From contig JACQMR010000014.1 of assembly GCA_016203455.1 (NCBI GenBank), positions 1-64,000 on the forward strand: a stretch of 64,000 bases of DNA, read 5' to 3'. Shown piece by piece: positions 32,506 through 40,329 of the stretch. Source of the stretch: Candidatus Wildermuthbacteria bacterium. GTDB taxonomy: Bacteria; Patescibacteriota; Minisyncoccia; Minisyncoccales; UBA10102. The notes beneath the pieces are model-generated. The model saw only the letters and a list, made by a program, of their open reading frames with translations. It did no database searches and was not told the DNA's origin. Positions within the stretch are counted from its first letter, which is position 1. Each line of letters begins with the position of its first letter. The position numbers and the translations under genes were made by a program.

Positions 32506-34993
32506 AAATAAAGATACGGCGGAAATCTCCACCATGGGCGAGGTGCGCCCGCGCGAGATTTCGGAAGAAATGCGTTCTTCGTATCTTGATTACGCGATGT
32601 CTGTTATTGTGGCGCGCGCTTTGCCGGATGTGCGAGACGGGTTAAAACCCGTGCACCGCAGGATTTTGTACGCCATGTTTGAAGACGGCCTCACGCACGG
32701 GGCAAAATACAGAAAGTCAGCCACGGTTATCGGATCCGTGCTTGGGCGCTATCATCCCCACGGGGATATTGCCGTATACGATGCCTTGGCTCGTTTGGCG
32801 CAGGATTTTTCAATGCGCTATACGCTTATTGACGGCCAGGGAAACTGGGGGTCCATAGACGGGGATTCTCCCGCCGCGTACAGATACACCGAGGCAAGGA
32901 TGTCTCGCATGGGCGAGTTTCTTTTGCAAGATATCGGGAAAAACACGGTGGATTTTCTGGACAACTACGACGGCACCAGAAAAGAACCCACGGTTTTGCC
33001 CGCGCCTGTCCCCCAGCTGTTGCTAAACGGAACTTTGGGCATTGCAGTGGGCATGGCAACAAACATTCCGCCCCACAATATTTCAGAACTGGTGGACGCT
33101 TTAGAGCATCTCATTAAAAATCCCAAAGCAACCACGGAGGATCTTTTTGAGTTTATCAAAGGGCCTGATTTTCCCACCGGCGGCATTATTTTTAACAGGA
33201 AAGAAATCATTGAGGCATATTCCCAGGGGAAAGGCCCCATTGTGATGCGAGGCAAGGCGGATGTCGCGGAGGACGAGAAAAAAACGCAGATTATCATAAC
33301 CGAGATTCCGTATCAGGTGACAAAATCCACCCTTGTGGAGCAGTTTGCCAATCTGGTGCAAGAGAAAAAAGTGGAAGGCATACGTGACATTAGAGACGAG
33401 TCGGATAAAGACGGCATGCGCATCGTGTTTGATTTGCAAAAAGACGCGTATCCCCAGAAGATTTTGAACCGTCTGTACAAATTTTCAGACCTGCAAAAGA
33501 CATTTCACTTGAATATGCTCGCTCTTGTTGACGGCATTCAGCCCAAGGTGCTGTCTTTGGTTGAGGTGCTTTCCGAGTTTATAAAGCACAGAAGGTCTGT
33601 GGTAACAAGGCGGGTTCAGTATGATTTGGATAGAGCAAAAGAACGAGAGCATATTTTGGAGGGGTTGCATAAGTGTCTTGCAAACATTGACAAGGTTATC
33701 AAGATTATTCGCGGAGCGAATGATCGGGATGACGCCAGAGTGAAATTAATGGCAGAATTTCGTTTGTCTGAAATTCAGGCAAATGCCATTTTGGATATGC
33801 GCCTGGCGCAACTGGCGCGTTTGGAACGCCTGAAAATTGAAGATGAATTGAAGGCGATTCGCGCCATGATTCAAGAACTTACGCTCATTTTGGGTTCTCC
33901 AAAAAAGATTGACGAAGCAATTATGCAAGGGTTCAAGGAGGCCAGGCAGTTGTTCGGGGATGAGAGAAAGACCAGGGTGCAGATACAAGGAGTGAGCGAG
34001 ATTGCCGAAGAAGACCTTATCCCGCAGGAGGAAACCGTTATCGTGTTGACGCAGGGCGGATATGTAAAGCGCATCAATCCGGCAACATACAAGCTCCAGA
34101 AGCGCGGCGGCAAAGGCATTGTGGGCATGAAAACCGTCGCGGAAGACATTGTGGAGCATTTTTTGTATTGCAATACGCACGATTCTTTGATGGTGTTTAC
34201 CGACTCTGGCAAGGTGTTTCAGATTCCCGCGTATGAGGTGCCGGAAGGCACCAGGGTTGCCAAGGGCAGAGGCCTCCTGAATTTTGTGGAATTAGCTCCT
34301 CAAGATAAGGTGCTTAATCTGTTTGCTTTGGGCAAAAAAGACGACGAGAGGGGAATACGGTATATGGTTATGGCGACAAAGAACGGGGTTGCCAAGAAAA
34401 CCCCGCTTGAGGATTTTAAAAATGTGAGAAAATCCGGCCTTATCGCCATTTCTTTAAAGAAAGGAGACGCCCTATGCCAGGTGCGAAAGAGTACCGGAGA
34501 GGATAATATAATCGTAACCACTCAAAAGGGGCAGTCCATCAGGTTTGAGGAGGCGGATGTGCGGCCCATGGGAAGAACGGCTTCCGGCATTAGGGCGATT
34601 CGTCTCAAAAAAGGAGACGAGGTGGTTGGCATGGATGTTATCGCGAAACAATCCAAGGTTCAGAATCCAAACGCCAAACAGGAAGCGGAGGCGGATTATC
34701 TTTTGGTGCTTTGCGAGAATGGGTACGGTAAAAGAACTCATCTAGATGAATACAGGACGCAGACAAGAGGGGGCAGCGGCATTAAAACCGTGCAGGTTAC
34801 TCCAAAAACCGGAGAGCTGGTATACGCCAAGGCGCTTTCTGGCGCCGAGGAAGACCTTATCGTTATTTCACAGCAGGGGCAGGTAATTCGCACGCCTATA
34901 GCGGATATTGCCAAAATAAGCAGATCCACCCAGGGAGTGAGAGTTATGAAGTTAGATGAAGGGGATAAAGTTGTATCCGCGGCGTGTTTGTAA
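32483..34993 (+). CDS. gyrA: DNA gyrase subunit A
   Basis: GyrA is the cleavage-religation subunit of gyrase, which introduces negative supercoils. The 836-residue protein contains the N-terminal core [20 protein letters not shown], the quinolone-resistance region ([15 protein letters not shown]), and the catalytic tyrosine in RYTEARMS (Tyr about 135). The C-terminal six-bladed wheel includes the GyrA box QKRGGKG (within [13 protein letters not shown]), which distinguishes gyrase from topoisomerase IV. The wheel contains a possible short repeat-derived insert ([13 protein letters not shown]). gyrB is not in the window. Length is normal. Confidence 0.97.
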   Translation: MPDNKNNKNKDTAEISTMGEVRPREISEEMRSSYLDYAMSVIVARALPDVRDGLKPVHRRILYAMFEDGLTHGAKYRKSATVIGSVLGRYHPHGDIAVYDALARLAQDFSMRYTLIDGQGNWGSIDGDSPAAYRYTEARMSRMGEFLLQDIGKNTVDFLDNYDGTRKEPTVLPAPVPQLLLNGTLGIAVGMATNIPPHNISELVDALEHLIKNPKATTEDLFEFIKGPDFPTGGIIFNRKEIIEAYSQGKGPIVMRGKADVAEDEKKTQIIITEIPYQVTKSTLVEQFANLVQEKKVEGIRDIRDESDKDGMRIVFDLQKDAYPQKILNRLYKFSDLQKTFHLNMLALVDGIQPKVLSLVEVLSEFIKHRRSVVTRRVQYDLDRAKEREHILEGLHKCLANIDKVIKIIRGANDRDDARVKLMAEFRLSEIQANAILDMRLAQLARLERLKIEDELKAIRAMIQELTLILGSPKKIDEAIMQGFKEARQLFGDERKTRVQIQGVSEIAEEDLIPQEETVIVLTQGGYVKRINPATYKLQKRGGKGIVGMKTVAEDIVEHFLYCNTHDSLMVFTDSGKVFQIPAYEVPEGTRVAKGRGLLNFVELAPQDKVLNLFALGKKDDERGIRYMVMATKNGVAKKTPLEDFKNVRKSGLIAISLKKGDALCQVRKSTGEDNIIVTTQKGQSIRFEEADVRPMGRTASGIRAIRLKKGDEVVGMDVIAKQSKVQNPNAKQEAEADYLLVLCENGYGKRTHLDEYRTQTRGGSGIKTVQVTPKTGELVYAKALSGAEEDLIVISQQGQVIRTPIADIAKISRSTQGVRVMKLDEGDKVVSAACL

Positions 34994-35001
34994 TACAGTA
35001 T

Positions 35002-35475
35002 ATGAATATGCGCGAAAGCACGGCAAAGACGATGGTGGCGGGTGCGTTGGCGCTTTTATTCGCGCTGGCGTTCTTTTCTGTCGCGTCTGCCGAGAATCCG
35101 GACGGTTCATGCAGGCCATGTGAAACCGACGCGCAATGTCGTGATGGTTTCCAATGCGTAGGAGATACGGATATTACAGACGGCAAAGCCCAGGGGGTAT
35201 GCCAAAATCCAGACAGTATTGCGATATGCAATCCTTTGCGGGCCCCCGGTTTTACAGACATTATTAAAAATATCCTTACCATAATTTTTAACCTCGCATT
35301 GGTTATTACCCCCGTTATCATTGTTGTTGCCGGAGTCATGTTTCTTACCGCCGCCGGAGATCCGGCAAAAATCAGCAAGGCAAAGCAGATGTTGCTGTGG
35401 ACCGCCGTTGGACTTGTCGTCATTCTTTCTGCGCGCGGGGTTGCGCTGATTGTGCGCGCGATCATAGGATTTTGA
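35002..35475 (+). CDS. TrbC/VirB2-like pilin family protein, paralogue 1
   Basis: I start at ATG 35002 (157 residues). It has a signal peptide (TAKTMVAGALALLFALAFF, then SVASA), a Cys-rich head (six Cys in SCRPCETDAQCRDGFQC and a following CQN), and two C-terminal membrane helices (LTIIFNLALVITPVIIVVAG and MLLWTAVGLVVILSARG) joined by TAAGDPAKISKAKQM. That two-helix tail is the layout of TrbC/VirB2 conjugative pilins. It is the most divergent of five tandem copies. It may assemble into a surface fibre or secretion conduit. Confidence 0.75.
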   Translation: MNMRESTAKTMVAGALALLFALAFFSVASAENPDGSCRPCETDAQCRDGFQCVGDTDITDGKAQGVCQNPDSIAICNPLRAPGFTDIIKNILTIIFNLALVITPVIIVVAGVMFLTAAGDPAKISKAKQMLLWTAVGLVVILSARGVALIVRAIIGF

Positions 35476-35569
35476 CAAGGGCATTTGTATGCTATACTTA
35501 TGAAAGGTCGTATGTATGATAAGTTTTGAGCGCAGAGTACTACTTAATAAATATAAATCGTAATTCATA

Positions 35570-36037
35570 ATGAAAAAACTATTGGGAGTTTTGTTAGTAG
35601 CAGGTCTTTTTTCTGTAATGGGGTTTTCTAGTGTTTCCGCTACGATAGGTGTGGAATGTTCAAGCGATGCGGGATGTAATAATGGTGAGTTTTGCGATAC
35701 CGGTAGCACGCCAAATGTATGCGCGGCAGAAGTGTCGGGTACTCCCGGCAATCTTAATCAGCCCGCGGATTCTTTGCCGACAACCGGTATTCCCACAAGC
35801 GGTACTGACTTGATTGATCGCATTGCTCTTATCGGCAATTGGATATTCGCCATCTTTTTGGCAATTTCCGTTATTTACATTGTTCTTGCCGCGTTTGAGT
35901 TTGTTACGGGCGCCGGAGATCCGGCAAAGGTGTCCGGAGCCAGGCAAAAACTCATTTATGCCGCGGTTGGAATTGGCGTGGCTCTGCTTGCCGCCGGAAT
36001 TGATGACATTGTAAGAAGCATTGTTGTTGGTAGCTAG
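35570..36037 (+). CDS. TrbC/VirB2-like pilin family protein, paralogue 2
   Basis: The 155-residue protein has a signal peptide (KLLGVLLVAGLFSVMGF, SSVSA), a short Cys-rich head (CSSDAGCNNGEFC), a linker LPTTGIPTSGTDLIDRIAL, and two membrane helices ending in GIGVALLAAGIDDIVRS. The loop between helices, TGAGDPAKVSGARQKLIYA, is shared almost exactly with paralogues 3 and 4. The start ATG 35570 follows an AT-rich leader. Head and tail evolve differently: the tail is nearly identical in DNA among copies 2-4, the head is not. Confidence 0.75.
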   Translation: MKKLLGVLLVAGLFSVMGFSSVSATIGVECSSDAGCNNGEFCDTGSTPNVCAAEVSGTPGNLNQPADSLPTTGIPTSGTDLIDRIALIGNWIFAIFLAISVIYIVLAAFEFVTGAGDPAKVSGARQKLIYAAVGIGVALLAAGIDDIVRSIVVGS

Positions 36038-36073
36038 CGCACGCCCGCAAAGAGAATATACATTTATGCCTTC

Positions 36074-36454
36074 ATGAAGTTCTCTATTATTAACTTTGCT
36101 CTTGGTTTTCTTTTTGCGGGCGTATTTGCTCCTCTCTCTGTGTTTGGAGATACGCCGACAAACCTGCCTCCAACAAATTTTAGATTCCCCTCCATTAGCA
36201 AGCTTCCCGTAACGGGGAGCGATCTTCTTGACAGAATAGGCCTTATTGGCAACTGGATATTCGCCATCTTTTTGGCAATCTCCATCATTTACATTGTCCT
36301 TGCCGCGTTTGAGTTTGTTACGGGAGCCGGAGAGCCGGCAAAGGTTTCCGGCGCCAGAATGAAGCTCATCTATGCCGCGGTTGGAATTGGCGTAGCTCTG
36401 CTTGCCGCCGGAATTGATGACATTGTAAGAAGTATTGTCGTGAATACTCCTTAA
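36074..36454 (+). CDS. TrbC/VirB2-like pilin family protein, paralogue 3 (minimal head)
   Basis: The 126-residue copy has a signal peptide (FSIINFALGFLFAGVFAPLS) but no Cys-rich head: a short linker (LPPTNFRFPSISKLPVTG) leads directly to the two-helix tail with TGAGEPAKVSGARMKLIYA. It may represent the basic structural subunit. Its TAA shares one base with the next start (taATG), so copies 3 and 4 are probably translated together. Nucleotide identity with copies 2 and 4 in the tail is very high over about 230 nt. Confidence 0.75.
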   Translation: MKFSIINFALGFLFAGVFAPLSVFGDTPTNLPPTNFRFPSISKLPVTGSDLLDRIGLIGNWIFAIFLAISIIYIVLAAFEFVTGAGEPAKVSGARMKLIYAAVGIGVALLAAGIDDIVRSIVVNTP

Positions 36455-37143
36455 TGGCTGTTTGCATGGAGATGATCATACATATGGCATATCGTAAAAA
36501 GATAAACGCAGTCATTCTTGGTATTGGTTTGCTTATTTCTTTGGCTGGCATTCCATTTAGTGCATTCGGATTAGCGGAGACGACAAATGTGTTTTTTACG
36601 TCCTGCGAGGTTTCAGATACTACTGCTCTCCCCCAATGCACTGGGGGTCTGGTGTGTGAACCTTTTGAAGGAACATCTCGTTGCCTCTTGGTAATTGGGG
36701 CGTCTTGTGGTACTGATAAACCGGTATGTCAAAGTGGTTCTCGGTGCGTTGTTAAGGAAACTGGAGCTGATCTTGATGAATCCGGGGGGACTACGGCAGA
36801 AAGCGGTGATAATGAATGTCGTGTAGGGAGTTCTGCCGGCCCAGGTCCAGGAGGCGGTTTGCCAGGCGGCAATTTTAGATTGCCAAACGAAACCGAGATC
36901 CCCATCTCTGGCACGGCCCTTTTGGAAAAAGTGGGCGTGATTGGCAACTGGGTTTTCGCCATATTTCTTGCCATTTCTCTTATCTACATTATTCTTGCCG
37001 CGTTTGAGTTTGTTACGGGCGCAGGAGAACCCACCAAAGTTTCAGGAGCAAGGCAAAAACTCATTTATGCCGCGGTTGGAATTGGCGTGGCCCTGCTTGC
37101 CGCCGGAATTGATGACATTGTAAGAAGCATCGTTACCACATAA
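36454..37143 (+). CDS. TrbC/VirB2-like pilin family protein, paralogue 4 (long head)
   Basis: The longest copy (up to 229 residues). The first ATG 36454 overlaps the previous stop; ATG 36484 (MAYRKKINAV) is an alternative with a more usual signal peptide (VILGIGLLISLAGIPFSAFG). The head is large, with about nine Cys (CEVSDTTALPQC, then GLVCEPF, CLLVIGASCG, CQSGSRC) and a Gly/Pro-rich linker (AGPGPGGGLPGG). The two-helix tail is the shared module. Such heads could be exposed on a fibre or bind a partner cell. Confidence 0.75.
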   Translation: MAVCMEMIIHMAYRKKINAVILGIGLLISLAGIPFSAFGLAETTNVFFTSCEVSDTTALPQCTGGLVCEPFEGTSRCLLVIGASCGTDKPVCQSGSRCVVKETGADLDESGGTTAESGDNECRVGSSAGPGPGGGLPGGNFRLPNETEIPISGTALLEKVGVIGNWVFAIFLAISLIYIILAAFEFVTGAGEPTKVSGARQKLIYAAVGIGVALLAAGIDDIVRSIVTT

Positions 37144-37151
37144 AGAGCCGC

Positions 37152-37619
37152 ATGAAGATGAGAGGTTTATTTGCGATTGTCGCTTTGTTTGGGATATTGA
37201 TGGCGGCCGGGAGCGTTGGTTTGCCGCAATCTGTTTTTGCGGCTGGGCTAGTTACGGAAGGCGGTGAGTGCTCAAGGGCCGCGGGTGCGGTTGATGCGGA
37301 AAAGTGCGCGGAAGGTCTTGTATGCATTGGAGGCACCGATACCGCTCCAGGCGAATGTTTGCCCGAGTTGCCGGAGGGTCCACAAACCCCCGGGGAGGTG
37401 TTAGATACCATTGAGGTTATCGCGAACTGGGTGTTTGCAATTTTTCTTGCCGCATCGGTTATTTTTCTTGTATGGGGGGCGTTTGAATTTATGCTGGCGC
37501 AGGGAGATCCCGCAAAGATTTCCGCCGCCAAACAGCGGCTTCTATACGCGGTTGTGGGCATTGGACTTGCAATGCTCGCGAATGGCGTAGACGATATATT
37601 GAGAAGCATTCTTACCTAA
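37152..37619 (+). CDS. TrbC/VirB2-like pilin family protein, paralogue 5
   Basis: The 155-residue protein has a signal peptide (GLFAIVALFGILMAAGSVG), a Cys-rich head (GGECSRAAGAVDAEKCAEG, then LVCIGG and ECLPEL), and a divergent two-helix tail (VIANWVFAIFLAASVIFLVW; YAVVGIGLAMLANGVDDILR). The interhelix loop LAQGDPAKISAAKQRLL keeps the same pattern (GDPAK, S/A, AKQ). It starts 8 nt after copy 4, so copies 3-5 form a unit. The PAP2 gene follows 17 nt later. Confidence 0.75.
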   Translation: MKMRGLFAIVALFGILMAAGSVGLPQSVFAAGLVTEGGECSRAAGAVDAEKCAEGLVCIGGTDTAPGECLPELPEGPQTPGEVLDTIEVIANWVFAIFLAASVIFLVWGAFEFMLAQGDPAKISAAKQRLLYAVVGIGLAMLANGVDDILRSILT

Positions 37620-37636
37620 AACGCCGCCGCCGGCGC

Positions 37637-38701
37637 TTGATGATGTTTTTGCGAACGCGCGTTTCATGGCTTAATATCTGCATTGTATTGCCGATTGTTT
37701 TGTTTGGTTTTTTGTTTTTGGCCTTGAGTTTTAATAAAGCAAAAGACGGAGGCATTTTTTTGTATTACGCGAATATCGCCGGGGACTCGGGCGCGAGCGT
37801 CTTGCGCTGGGCCTGTTTGTTTTTAGTTGTCGTGTTCGCGGTGCGCCTGGCGTTTCTTTTGCTGTATTTTGGGCTTCGTTCCAGGCCTCTTGGCGAGTTT
37901 TTGGCATCCGTGTTTTCGTTTCAAAGCGTTTGGATTTACGCAAAGGCCCGTTTGTTTCTTTTTGGCGCGCTTTTTTTTGGCATTGCGCTGTTTGGTTTGG
38001 CGATCGGGCAGGTAAATGTTTTTAGCGCGGACCATTTGCAGGACGCTTTGCTTGTGAAAGCAGACCTCTTTTTAACCGGAACATTCCCCGCGTTTGAGCT
38101 TGCCAAGATTTCTTATCCCGCGGCATTCGCGCGTTTGGTGGAGTTTTCTTTCTTTTATCTTGGCATTGGCATGGTGTTTTTTGCCGCGTATGTTTTTTTG
38201 CGGAACAAGGAGTTGTTTCGGGAAATGCTTGCCGCGTTTTTTTTGGCCAACCTTTTTATGCTGGCAGGATGGATAGCGTTTCCCGCCTTGAGTCCGCATG
38301 ACAGGTTTTTGGATAATGCGTACGCGCTTCCCGTATCTGCCGAGATGCAAGCGCGAGTTAGCGCGTATCGCCCGCAAGCCGAGATTCAAAGCGTGCTGGA
38401 AAGCGTGCGGAGCACGAAAGACGCGACTTTAAAAACTCTTCCCACCACAGCCATGCCAAGCGCTCATGTGGTATGGTCGCTTATGTTGTTGTTTTTTGCG
38501 GCGCGAGTTTCTCTTGTTGCCGGGTTGATTGCGAGTCCGTTTGCGTTCATGTCTTTGTTTGGCACGGTATTTTTTGCCCAGCATTATTTTGTGGACATAC
38601 CTGCCGGTATTTTGGTGTTCGCGGTTGTCATGCTGTGCATCCGCGCGTTGAAACGCGCGGACGAACAAAATCTTGCCCAAGGCGGCAATCCTGCTGTTTG
38701 A
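37637..38701 (+). CDS. PAP2-superfamily membrane phosphatase/phosphotransferase (Aur1/Ipt1-like)
   Basis: The 354-residue membrane protein has about seven hydrophobic segments. The catalytic PAP2 motifs are PSAH (in TTAMPSAHVVW, about residue 270) and a later His in FFAQHYFVDIPAG (SRxxxxxHxxxD-like). It belongs to the branch that transfers head groups to lipids or dephosphorylates lipid phosphates in the cytoplasmic membrane. It follows the pilin-like array with 17-nt spacing, so it may be co-transcribed, but a functional link is not evident. The substrate is unknown; lipid carrier recycling is one possibility. Confidence 0.75.
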   Translation: MMMFLRTRVSWLNICIVLPIVLFGFLFLALSFNKAKDGGIFLYYANIAGDSGASVLRWACLFLVVVFAVRLAFLLLYFGLRSRPLGEFLASVFSFQSVWIYAKARLFLFGALFFGIALFGLAIGQVNVFSADHLQDALLVKADLFLTGTFPAFELAKISYPAAFARLVEFSFFYLGIGMVFFAAYVFLRNKELFREMLAAFFLANLFMLAGWIAFPALSPHDRFLDNAYALPVSAEMQARVSAYRPQAEIQSVLESVRSTKDATLKTLPTTAMPSAHVVWSLMLLFFAARVSLVAGLIASPFAFMSLFGTVFFAQHYFVDIPAGILVFAVVMLCIRALKRADEQNLAQGGNPAV

Positions 38702-38815
38702 CATTGCTTTTTTGGGAACGCAACGATACAATGCGTCTGGAATATAAATACAGCATCGTCTTTATGATGTTTTATCCCCATTACCTGGTTGTGCTAGAAA
38801 AAGGCAGAGAGTGAT

Positions 38816-38884
38816 GGTTTCCGCCCTCTTGGGCAGACCCCGGGAAACCTTCGTATGCCGTCCGCTCAAAGCGGACATGGCATA
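38816..38884. other. paired hairpins in non-coding gap, possible small RNA
   Basis: In the 224-nt gap before tRNA-Leu, GGTTTCC/GGAAACC (38816-38849) encloses the hairpin GCCC-TCTT-GGGC. Next to it TATGCC/GGCATA (38854-38884) encloses GTCCGC/GCGGAC with a TCAAA loop. I see no ORF here. It could be a small structured RNA or a repeat. Confidence 0.4.
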
Positions 38885-38903
38885 ACAAAGTAGGTTTCCC
38901 CGC

Positions 38904-38925
38904 AAAAAACAAGCAGTTGTTTTTT
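38904..38925 (+). terminator. A/T-stem hairpin immediately before tRNA-Leu
   Basis: AAAAAACAA (38904-38912) pairs with TTGTTTTTT (38917-38925) around GCAG and abuts the first base of the tRNA at 38926. It may terminate upstream transcription or shape tRNA 5' processing. Confidence 0.5.
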
Positions 38926-39007
38926 GCGCCCGTGGTGGAACTGGCAGACACGCCAGCCTTAGGAGCTGGTGCCGCGAGGTATGGAGGTTCAAATCCTCCC
39001 GGGCGCA
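38926..39007 (+). tRNA. tRNA-Leu (TAG)
   Basis: Acceptor GCGCCCG pairs with CGGGCGC. The anticodon stem-loop CCAGCCTTAGGAGCTGG gives TAG, and a class II variable arm (GTGCCGCGAGGTAT) is present. A terminator follows. Confidence 0.93.
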
Positions 39008-39027
39008 CAGAGTATAATGGTAAAACA

Positions 39028-39057
39028 AAAAAAGTAGGCGATTCCGCCTATTTTTTT
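39028..39057. terminator. bidirectional terminator between tRNA-Leu and hsp20
   Basis: TAGGCG (39035-39040) pairs with CGCCTA (39045-39050) around ATTC, with an A run before and a seven-T run after. It serves the tRNA and the convergent Hsp20 gene. Confidence 0.85.
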
Positions 39058-39064
39058 GGTTTTG

Positions 39065-39607
39065 TTATATTTTAACCTTGATCTTGCGCGTTCTTTGCCG
39101 TTCAATCTTTGGAATGCGCAAGGTAAATATTCCCTCTTTCATGCTTGCTTCCGCCCTGGAAGCGTCCACTTCTTCTGGCAGAATGATCTGGCGGGAGAAA
39201 GCTCCCCAGTAACATTCTTGGTAGTAATAGTTTTTTCCTTGCTCCTCCGCTACATTTTTTCGTTCGCCCGCAATGGTAACCGCGTCATTTTCTATGGTAA
39301 TATCTAAATCCTCCGGCTTTACTCCTGCTACGGTGGATTGTATGACAATATCTTTGTCTGTTTGGTACACATCAACCGCGAGTTCGCCCTCGGGCTCAAA
39401 CCACTCCGCGTTCCCCCCCTCTTTTTTGGGCAGGGGTTTTTCTTCGGTTTTTGCGACAGACGCTTTTACGGTTATTTTCTTTGTTTTTCCATCCATGGTT
39501 TTTTGTTGCGCGCGGGGTTCCGCCGGTTCGTTCTTTGATGTTTCTCTGGCATCTCCATCTTCTTCTATGCCCATGCTGTTTCGCAATTTTTCAAAAAAAG
39601 AAGCCAT
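39065..39607 (-). CDS. Hsp20/alpha-crystallin small heat-shock protein
   Basis: This small chaperone holds unfolding proteins in solution. I start at ATG 39607 (180 residues); a TTG two codons upstream is less likely. The alpha-crystallin domain spans about residues 70-170, with ELAVDVYQTDKDIVIQSTV, GVKPEDLDITIENDAVTI, the arginine-containing RQIILPEEVD, and GIFTLRIPKI. The IPK segment is close to the C-terminal IxI/V motif. The N-terminal 65 residues are a Lys/Glu-rich low-complexity arm longer than usual. It is downstream of prsW with a 20-nt gap, and the two may be co-transcribed with valS. Confidence 0.92.
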   Translation of the reverse strand: MASFFEKLRNSMGIEEDGDARETSKNEPAEPRAQQKTMDGKTKKITVKASVAKTEEKPLPKKEGGNAEWFEPEGELAVDVYQTDKDIVIQSTVAGVKPEDLDITIENDAVTIAGERKNVAEEQGKNYYYQECYWGAFSRQIILPEEVDASRAEASMKEGIFTLRIPKIERQRTRKIKVKI

Positions 39608-39627
39608 GCTCAATGCGGTGTTGTTTG

Positions 39628-40329
39628 TTATCGTTTTTTTTGCAATGCCTTAAACGCGAATGAAAGGAAGATCGCGGTCCCCAGGACAATGGCAAGGGGA
39701 ATAAAAATCTGTCTCGCGCCTTCTGTTTTTAGTATATAGAAGTTAAAGAGGTAGTGCAAGGTTCCGGCCGCGCCAATACCCAGGGTAAAATAGAGCAGTT
39801 TTTTCTTTGGATCAAAAATGGTGAGCGCCAAAAAGAAGCCAAACAATCCCGAAACCAAAGCGTGCAGAAAAGTCGCCCCCACGAGCCGCATGGAGCTTAA
39901 AAAGAGGATGTCTGTGGTGAGGGCAAGGGGGCCAAGGCGAAAGAGCATGAGCATGTTTTCCGCGGCGGCAAATCCCAGGGCGGCGGCAATCATGTAGACC
40001 ATGAGATCCACGGGTTCGTCCATGTTTCTGTTTTTGTAAACCGTAAGCCGCACAACCAGGAATTTCGTGAATTCTTCAATGATTGCTATGCCAAAAAACA
40101 TGTATAAGAAAGTTTCCGCCGGGTTGGGGAGAGAAAGCGCGGAAAACAGGGATTTGGACGAAAGTTCAAGAATGACCGCCGGGATCGTGGAGGCCATGCC
40201 CCAAAAGAAAACCTTGCGTATGAGAGAGCCGGGTTCCGGATGTCTGTCTTTGCGAAGGTAAAAAGCAAGCCAGAGAATGCTTGGAGCGAATCCAAACAAG
40301 ATAAAGAGCGCGTAGTTTATTATTTCCAT
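39628..40329 (-). CDS. PrsW-family intramembrane metalloprotease
   Basis: The 233-residue protein has about seven membrane segments and the three PrsW zinc motifs: EEFTK (in IAIIEEFTKFLVVR), ENMLML (in GFAAAENMLMLF) and an H in FLHALVSGLFG. PrsW proteins cleave anti-sigma factors or other membrane substrates inside the bilayer. The substrate here is unknown. Its first codons overlap the end of valS by 10 nt, and Hsp20 follows 20 nt downstream, which suggests a valS-prsW-hsp20 transcript possibly tied to envelope or heat stress. Confidence 0.88.
   Translation of the reverse strand: MEIINYALFILFGFAPSILWLAFYLRKDRHPEPGSLIRKVFFWGMASTIPAVILELSSKSLFSALSLPNPAETFLYMFFGIAIIEEFTKFLVVRLTVYKNRNMDEPVDLMVYMIAAALGFAAAENMLMLFRLGPLALTTDILFLSSMRLVGATFLHALVSGLFGFFLALTIFDPKKKLLYFTLGIGAAGTLHYLFNFYILKTEGARQIFIPLAIVLGTAIFLSFAFKALQKKR

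Noticed and set aside
39608-39613. TTG start two codons upstream for Hsp20
   Set aside because: An ATG is available two codons downstream and nothing favours the TTG.
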